64,000 nt of DNA from Lacihabitans sp. CCS-44. GTDB taxonomy: Bacteria > Bacteroidota > Bacteroidia > Cytophagales > Spirosomataceae. The stretch is from NCBI RefSeq assembly GCF_024343735.1, contig NZ_RJUE01000063.1, forward strand, positions 1 through 64,000, given 5' to 3'. Shown here piece by piece: positions 59,893 to 64,000 of this stretch. Made by a program: the position numbers and the translations under genes. The notes under the pieces are model-generated. The model was not told the DNA's origin. It did no database searches and worked only from the letters and a program-made list of their open reading frames with translations. Position 1 is the first letter of the stretch. Each line of letters begins with the position of its first letter.

Positions 59893-60864
59893 ATGACAAA
59901 AAAGAGAATTTGGACTTGTGTTTTGCTAGGTATTTCGGTGTTACTGATGTATTATGTTTTGCGAGATGTGAAATACAAGGACTTTATAAAGCAAACCTCT
60001 AAAATTGACCTAAAAATGGCGGGTTTTGCTGGTATTTGCATGTTGCTTTCTGCTTGGTTTAGAAATCTACGATGGCTGATGCTTTTTTCACCTTTGGGCT
60101 ATCAGATCAAAAAGAGTCAAGCATTTTCGGCACTGCTGTTGAGTTATCCTGCAAATCTCATCATTCCGCAATCCAGTTTTTTTGTGAGAGCCGGCTATTT
60201 GAGAAAAATAAGTGGAGTGCCGTTTACTGAGTGTTTGGGTACCATCATAGCTGAAAAACTTATGGACGGCCTAGTGGTTTTTGGCTTATTTTTCGTGTTT
60301 ATGTTTTCTAACTTCTCTTTTCAAGTCTCAATTTTTCAGAATTACAAATTTTATTTAGGTATAATACTTTTTGGCTTCGTGGTTTTTAAGTTAGCCAGTT
60401 TTTTCTTTAAAACCTATCTTAATGTCCGTTGGCAAAGTATCATGACCGCAATAAAAAACCAGTTGTCCAATTTCAAAATTGGATTGATGACCGCCCAAAA
60501 AGTAGATAATAAACCCTTGTTTGTGTTTTACACTTTGGCCATTTGGCTACCTTATTTTGCGATATTTTATTTTCTGCTTAAAGGCTCGGTGGCAAGAGAT
60601 TTCATAGATATAAAACTCCCTATAGAACTCGCCGTGATGGCCAATATTGGTTGGATATTCCCCACCCAAGGTGGTTTAGGGTCATATCATTTCCTTATTA
60701 CTCAAATTATGCAATCTCACGGCTTTGAAAATCTCCAAGCTGTATTTTTTGCTTTTTTTAGTCACATATTTATTATTTCTAACGATCTTCTTTTAGGCCT
60801 TTATGTAATATTATTCAATTACAGAACTGTATTTGGTTTCTACAACGTAGTTCAAAACGTATAG
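59893..60864 (+). CDS. Lysylphosphatidylglycerol-synthase-like (UPF0104) membrane protein
   Basis: 323 residues with about 8 helices. Family features: AWFRNLRWLML near 55-65, LIIPQSSFFVRAGYLRK near 91-107 with the R-x-x-x-x-R/K pattern, AEKLMDGLVVFGLFF, and a late FPTQGGLGSYHF near 257-268. The LPG_synthase TM domain occurs in MprF and AglD-type proteins; alone, without the acyl or synthase domain, it is often next to glycosyltransferases and may move a lipid-linked sugar. Substrate unknown. Confidence 0.87.
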   Translation: MTKKRIWTCVLLGISVLLMYYVLRDVKYKDFIKQTSKIDLKMAGFAGICMLLSAWFRNLRWLMLFSPLGYQIKKSQAFSALLLSYPANLIIPQSSFFVRAGYLRKISGVPFTECLGTIIAEKLMDGLVVFGLFFVFMFSNFSFQVSIFQNYKFYLGIILFGFVVFKLASFFFKTYLNVRWQSIMTAIKNQLSNFKIGLMTAQKVDNKPLFVFYTLAIWLPYFAIFYFLLKGSVARDFIDIKLPIELAVMANIGWIFPTQGGLGSYHFLITQIMQSHGFENLQAVFFAFFSHIFIISNDLLLGLYVILFNYRTVFGFYNVVQNV

Positions 60865-61495
60865 GTTTTCGAATTTTATTTAACGGCAATCAATCTGATA
60901 GTATAAAATGCAAGCTTTTTGGCTTACATAGCTTGGTTGCTTTCGTCTATATTGTTTGATGAAAATTATCTATTTCATATACCCTTTAGTCGTTGTAAGT
61001 GGTTTAAAATTAGTTAATTGTATTTCTTTAAGATGCTTTTAGTTTATTAATTATAGTGTTTGTATTTCTTAATTTGTGATTCTTGAACTGCATTTCATTG
61101 AAAATATTAAATTTTGAATCAATTCAAATAAAAGTTCCTAGCTTGGATAAAGGCTTATCTGATTCTGTAGAGACGTTGGAACGAACCGATTTTATTATAA
61201 TTTTCAAACTTAATTCTATGAAGACTTCAGGAATTTTGATTGCTTCATACTTTTTTACTTCATTTACTTAACTCTGCCATGAAAAAAAAAGCTATTTACG
61301 GGCGTCAATTCTTATTTGCTGTTTTGGGAATATTCTTGTTTTCTTTAAATCAAATTTTACTAAAACAGCCATAGACTTCAACCTATTTTTTTATTTCTAA
61401 TTGCCTTATTTACTTTTAACTTTATCGAAATCAAAAAAATAAGTGAAACTATTCAGTTTCTAAGAAAAGCTAGTAATGATGGATTGTAGATTTGC
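60865..61495. other. 631-bp intergenic region with no supported gene
   Basis: AT-rich. One 31-codon frame at 61279-61374 (start MKKKAIYGRQFLFAVLGIFL) encodes a short hydrophobic peptide and might be real, but there is nothing to confirm it. No tRNA, terminator of note, or repeat from the other families was found. Confidence 0.5.
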
Positions 61496-62188
61496 TTAAC
61501 ATATAAGCAATAAGCGGTTGGTTTTTTCTTTTGGGGCACGGTGTACACAGGGTAGAACTTTACTTTCAGGATGATCAATCGCCAACCTCCATAGGTGGCC
61601 TAGTCCTAAGCTTGTAAGGTGTGCTTTGGGTTTAGCTTGATAGTGCAAATCAAAGAAATTTTCAACTAAAAAAGATTCAAAACCCTCATCATCTCCACCA
61701 TATAGTTTTTTGAGTTCATCAAGAATTTCAGGTATCAATACTTTTTTTATGGCATCTGAGTTTGGTAATATTTCGCTCGGATCGCCATAGTAAGTACACA
61801 AAAAGGTGTCTGCAGGTACAGGTGAACGATCTACATGAAACGAATAAACATCTGTTGGGAAAAATGGATAATCCTCATCTCTATCATAATTTTTGATTAA
61901 GTTAAGAACAGGAGCAGCTCCATGAGCAGTCAGTAGTGTCAAATCATTTAAAAGAATTTCACGGGCAAGCTGTCCGTCAAAGCTCAGCGTAAGGTCACGA
62001 AGTTCTTCCTCGCTTATTACAGTTATGTTTTTGTTCAGCTCTACCTTATTCACGATCTCAGCAAAATCACCTATTAGATTACGTCTCCAACAAATAGCAT
62101 TTGTTTCACCTTGGAATGGCTTTGATACGAGGTCTTGAAAATGTCCGACTTGTAGAATTTGACGGTCAGCATGAGATAATTTTATCAT
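61496..62188 (-). CDS. DUF1826-like hypothetical protein
   Basis: 230 residues, soluble. The block TNAICWRRNL near 29-38, then YSFHVDRSPVPADTFLCTYYG near 115-135 with an H-x-D pair, and the end LPCVHRAPKEKTNRLLLIC with a later H and R, is like DUF1826 proteins, which have a double-stranded beta-helix pattern resembling 2-oxoglutarate/Fe dioxygenases. Whether it binds iron or catalyses anything is unknown. A candidate reading only. Single gene. Confidence 0.62.
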   Translation of the reverse strand: MIKLSHADRQILQVGHFQDLVSKPFQGETNAICWRRNLIGDFAEIVNKVELNKNITVISEEELRDLTLSFDGQLAREILLNDLTLLTAHGAAPVLNLIKNYDRDEDYPFFPTDVYSFHVDRSPVPADTFLCTYYGDPSEILPNSDAIKKVLIPEILDELKKLYGGDDEGFESFLVENFFDLHYQAKPKAHLTSLGLGHLWRLAIDHPESKVLPCVHRAPKEKTNRLLLIC

Positions 62189-62348
62189 AGTGGCGAAAGT
62201 ACGAATAAAATCAATTTAGGAATTTGAAGTAGTTAAATTTAAGCTATTATTTCTTCCAAAGGATTTCGGGTTTTTCTAAATAGTTTAAAACAATTACGAT
62301 AATTACATTAATAAGGGGAAGTTTTTAAGAATTTCCTCACCTTATAGT

Positions 62349-64000
62349 TTATAATTTAGTAGAAACACTCAGACTGAACCCTCTACCATCTGATGACCAA
62401 ATACCAGGACCTGGATAAAACTGAGGGCGTTTGGTAAAATACATTTTATTCAAAGTATTGTTTAGATTCGCCTTTATCAACACCATATTGGAAAGTCTGT
62501 ATGAAGCATTTAAGTCTAAAACACCATAAGAGGGCACCAAACCAACGCTTCCATTTGCACTTGGTTTTTCGGTATTCAGAGCATCTGAGTAGCTTTTGGC
62601 TGTATAGCTATATAATGTGGTAAGACTAGCTTTTTTGTATCTAAGAGTCAGCCTGTTTCTTGATATAAGCCTTGGTGTACTTTCCACAAAATTGCCTTCA
62701 ATATCCATATTTTTTTCACCTGCTCTCACAGTAGCCTTCTGATATCGGGCATCCATGATGGAGGTAGAACTGAATACAGAAAAGTTCAGCTTGTTGGTTA
62801 TTTTACCATAATACTCTACAAAACTTTCAAGTCCTTTAGTAAAAGAAGTACCGATGTTGGTTCTAAGAATCTGGAAATTTCCGTTCTCGTCGGTTTGAGC
62901 CAATGTGCCTAATCTGTTTTTGTAAAGCAATTGAAAATAAGTAAATTCTACCTTCCATTTATCAAAATCGCCTCGATAGCCAGCTTCTAAATTATACCCA
63001 AACGCATCTTTTAGATTATCATCAGACTTCTCAAAAACAGAACCTGGAATGATGTCTTTGAATATCACAGGACGAAAAGCCTGAGAAAGGCCGGAATAGA
63101 ATTTTTGATTCTGACTCAATTTATATTCGCCACTCAAGCCAAACAATGGAAACTTATGATGAATCTCATCAGGAAATTTACTCGAGTCATAGTAACTTAT
63201 GGTACCACTCATCTGAGATTCACCAGACTCTAGCCTAAAACCGGGGTTTAAAGTAAGTCTTTTACCGATAGCCAGATGATTTTCGAAGAAAATAGCCAAG
63301 TTTTGGGTTTTAAAATGCAAATCTCTACCCCAGTTGCCTATTATACTCAAATCATAGTTAGAACCAGTGGTGCCTTTACCTTGCTGACGGCGATGTAGAT
63401 CGTTGTTCATATACTGTACACCACCAACTAAAATTGATTTTACGCTTCCAATATTATAGAAATGCAACATCCTAAGCTCATTGGTATAGCTGTGATAATT
63501 ATCAATATCCACTTGCCTGTTGGCATATTGGAGCGTTTGCGAGTTGATTTTATCCACGATATCAGCGGTTTTGTCAAACATCACGCTATTTCTACTTCCT
63601 AAAACCGCCGAACTGACAAAAGAGAACTTGGTTCTGCCAGAAAATTGATAGTTCAAGCTGATGGAAGGAACATAGATATCTGGACTATAGAAATTTCTGG
63701 ACCTAGTAGCCATTCTTGGATTGGCATAAAACATACTGTCATTTACTTGACCGGCCAGTTGAATTACATATTTCGACTTTGAGAAATCAAATTTCGCACT
63801 CAACTTATCAGTCATTTGGTAATTGACAACCACCGAAAAAGCCTCATAGTCGGTTCTAGAATTGTCTCTGAAACCGTCAGAGCCTCTTTTGCTATAATAT
63901 GCGTAATAATTGATTTTGCCTATTTGCCCGCCAACGGCGTTATAAGTGCTCAAAAGGCCGAATGAACCCATACTATTGATGCTTTCAAGCGAAAATTTAC
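62349..64000 (-). CDS. TonB-dependent receptor, C-terminal part (continues beyond window)
   Basis: The frame is open to the window edge, so only the last 550 or so residues are seen. It is a beta-barrel: many strands with alternating aromatic residues such as KINYYAYYSKRGSDGF, FSVVVNYQMTDKLSAKFDF and FEVEYFQLLYKN-like segments, ending GRGFSLSVSTKL. YYSKRGSDGFRDNS resembles FecA-type iron(III) dicitrate receptors, but the plug and TonB box are outside. It imports a ligand across the outer membrane with TonB energy. Ligand unknown; siderophore or citrate-iron likely. Confidence 0.9.
   Translation of the reverse strand, partial: KFSLESINSMGSFGLLSTYNAVGGQIGKINYYAYYSKRGSDGFRDNSRTDYEAFSVVVNYQMTDKLSAKFDFSKSKYVIQLAGQVNDSMFYANPRMATRSRNFYSPDIYVPSISLNYQFSGRTKFSFVSSAVLGSRNSVMFDKTADIVDKINSQTLQYANRQVDIDNYHSYTNELRMLHFYNIGSVKSILVGGVQYMNNDLHRRQQGKGTTGSNYDLSIIGNWGRDLHFKTQNLAIFFENHLAIGKRLTLNPGFRLESGESQMSGTISYYDSSKFPDEIHHKFPLFGLSGEYKLSQNQKFYSGLSQAFRPVIFKDIIPGSVFEKSDDNLKDAFGYNLEAGYRGDFDKWKVEFTYFQLLYKNRLGTLAQTDENGNFQILRTNIGTSFTKGLESFVEYYGKITNKLNFSVFSSTSIMDARYQKATVRAGEKNMDIEGNFVESTPRLISRNRLTLRYKKASLTTLYSYTAKSYSDALNTEKPSANGSVGLVPSYGVLDLNASYRLSNMVLIKANLNNTLNKMYFTKRPQFYPGPGIWSSDGRGFSLSVSTKL

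Noticed and set aside
61083-61271. 62-codon frame in the 631-bp gap
   Set aside because: No signal, helix pattern or family motif; no plausible promoter.
1-64000. tRNA or rRNA genes
   Set aside because: No T-loop-like GGTTCGAATCC with a matching acceptor stem or rRNA-like block was found by eye; a covariance-model scan would settle it.

Overview
The window is AT-rich bacterial chromosome, most likely from a Bacteroidota organism of Cytophagales type (inference). Support comes from several TAnnTTTG-type -7 promoter elements, few Shine-Dalgarno sites, the families present (DUF5690, DUF5117-type zinc protease, LytS/LytTR pair next to LiaF-like proteins, PpnP, TonB-dependent receptor), and short interspersed repeats of the cgcaaagacgcaaag kind. 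I saw no rRNA, tRNA or CRISPR array.

Layout. 0-0.65 kb: 3' end of an IS4-family transposase. 0.7-8.6 kb: housekeeping and envelope genes (tgt, a membrane glycosyltransferase, an LptF/G permease, ppnP, a SnoaL-like exported protein, an amidohydrolase, an aldehyde dehydrogenase). 8.8-10.7 kb: an ECF sigma factor with small membrane proteins and an Hsp20; two promoters share one bipartite motif, suggesting autoregulation. 10.8-17.4 kb: carbonic anhydrase, GMC (choline dehydrogenase-like) oxidoreductase, phytanoyl-CoA dioxygenase family enzyme, Tat-exported phosphocholine-type phospholipase C, UPF0173 hydrolase. 17.5-21.5 kb: large exported zinc protease and an acyltransferase 3. 21.6-24.8 kb: a four-gene envelope-sensing operon (two LiaF-like proteins, LytS-type kinase, LytTR regulator).

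24.8-31.2 kb is accessory: two toxin-antitoxin-like pairs with the small partner downstream, a FUSC-type transporter, a methyltransferase gene broken by a stop codon, an MDR reductase and a VOC protein. 31.3-39.1 kb is a reduced-sulfur cluster: ArsR regulator, TauE/SafE exporter, persulfide dioxygenase-rhodanese, two YeeE/YedE half transporters, TsdA-like dihaem cytochrome, DsrE protein, AraC regulator and type II sulfide:quinone oxidoreductase. It would take up and oxidise sulfide, persulfide and thiosulfate.

39.2-49.1 kb: an HxlR-controlled SDR/MDR pair with a visible operator, penicillin-acylase-type hydrolase, CotH-family lipoprotein, ankyrin protein, RhaM-type mutarotase plus FucP, and a DbpA-like RNA helicase. 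49.2-51.0 kb: a GNAT toxin-antitoxin module, an orphan antitoxin-like ORF and a DUF4160 remnant/DUF2442 pair. 51.2-57.3 kb: a probable phosphonate/organophosphate module (DUF5690 MFS protein, TIGR03364-type FAD oxidoreductase, phosphonatase-like HAD, metallophosphoesterase, alkaline-phosphatase-superfamily enzyme); its HAD gene is flanked by two ~200-bp elements with conserved ends and different hairpin interiors. 57.4-64 kb: ATP-grasp protein, GT4 glycosyltransferase, UPF0104-type membrane protein, DUF1826-like protein and the C-terminal part of a TonB-dependent receptor running off the window.
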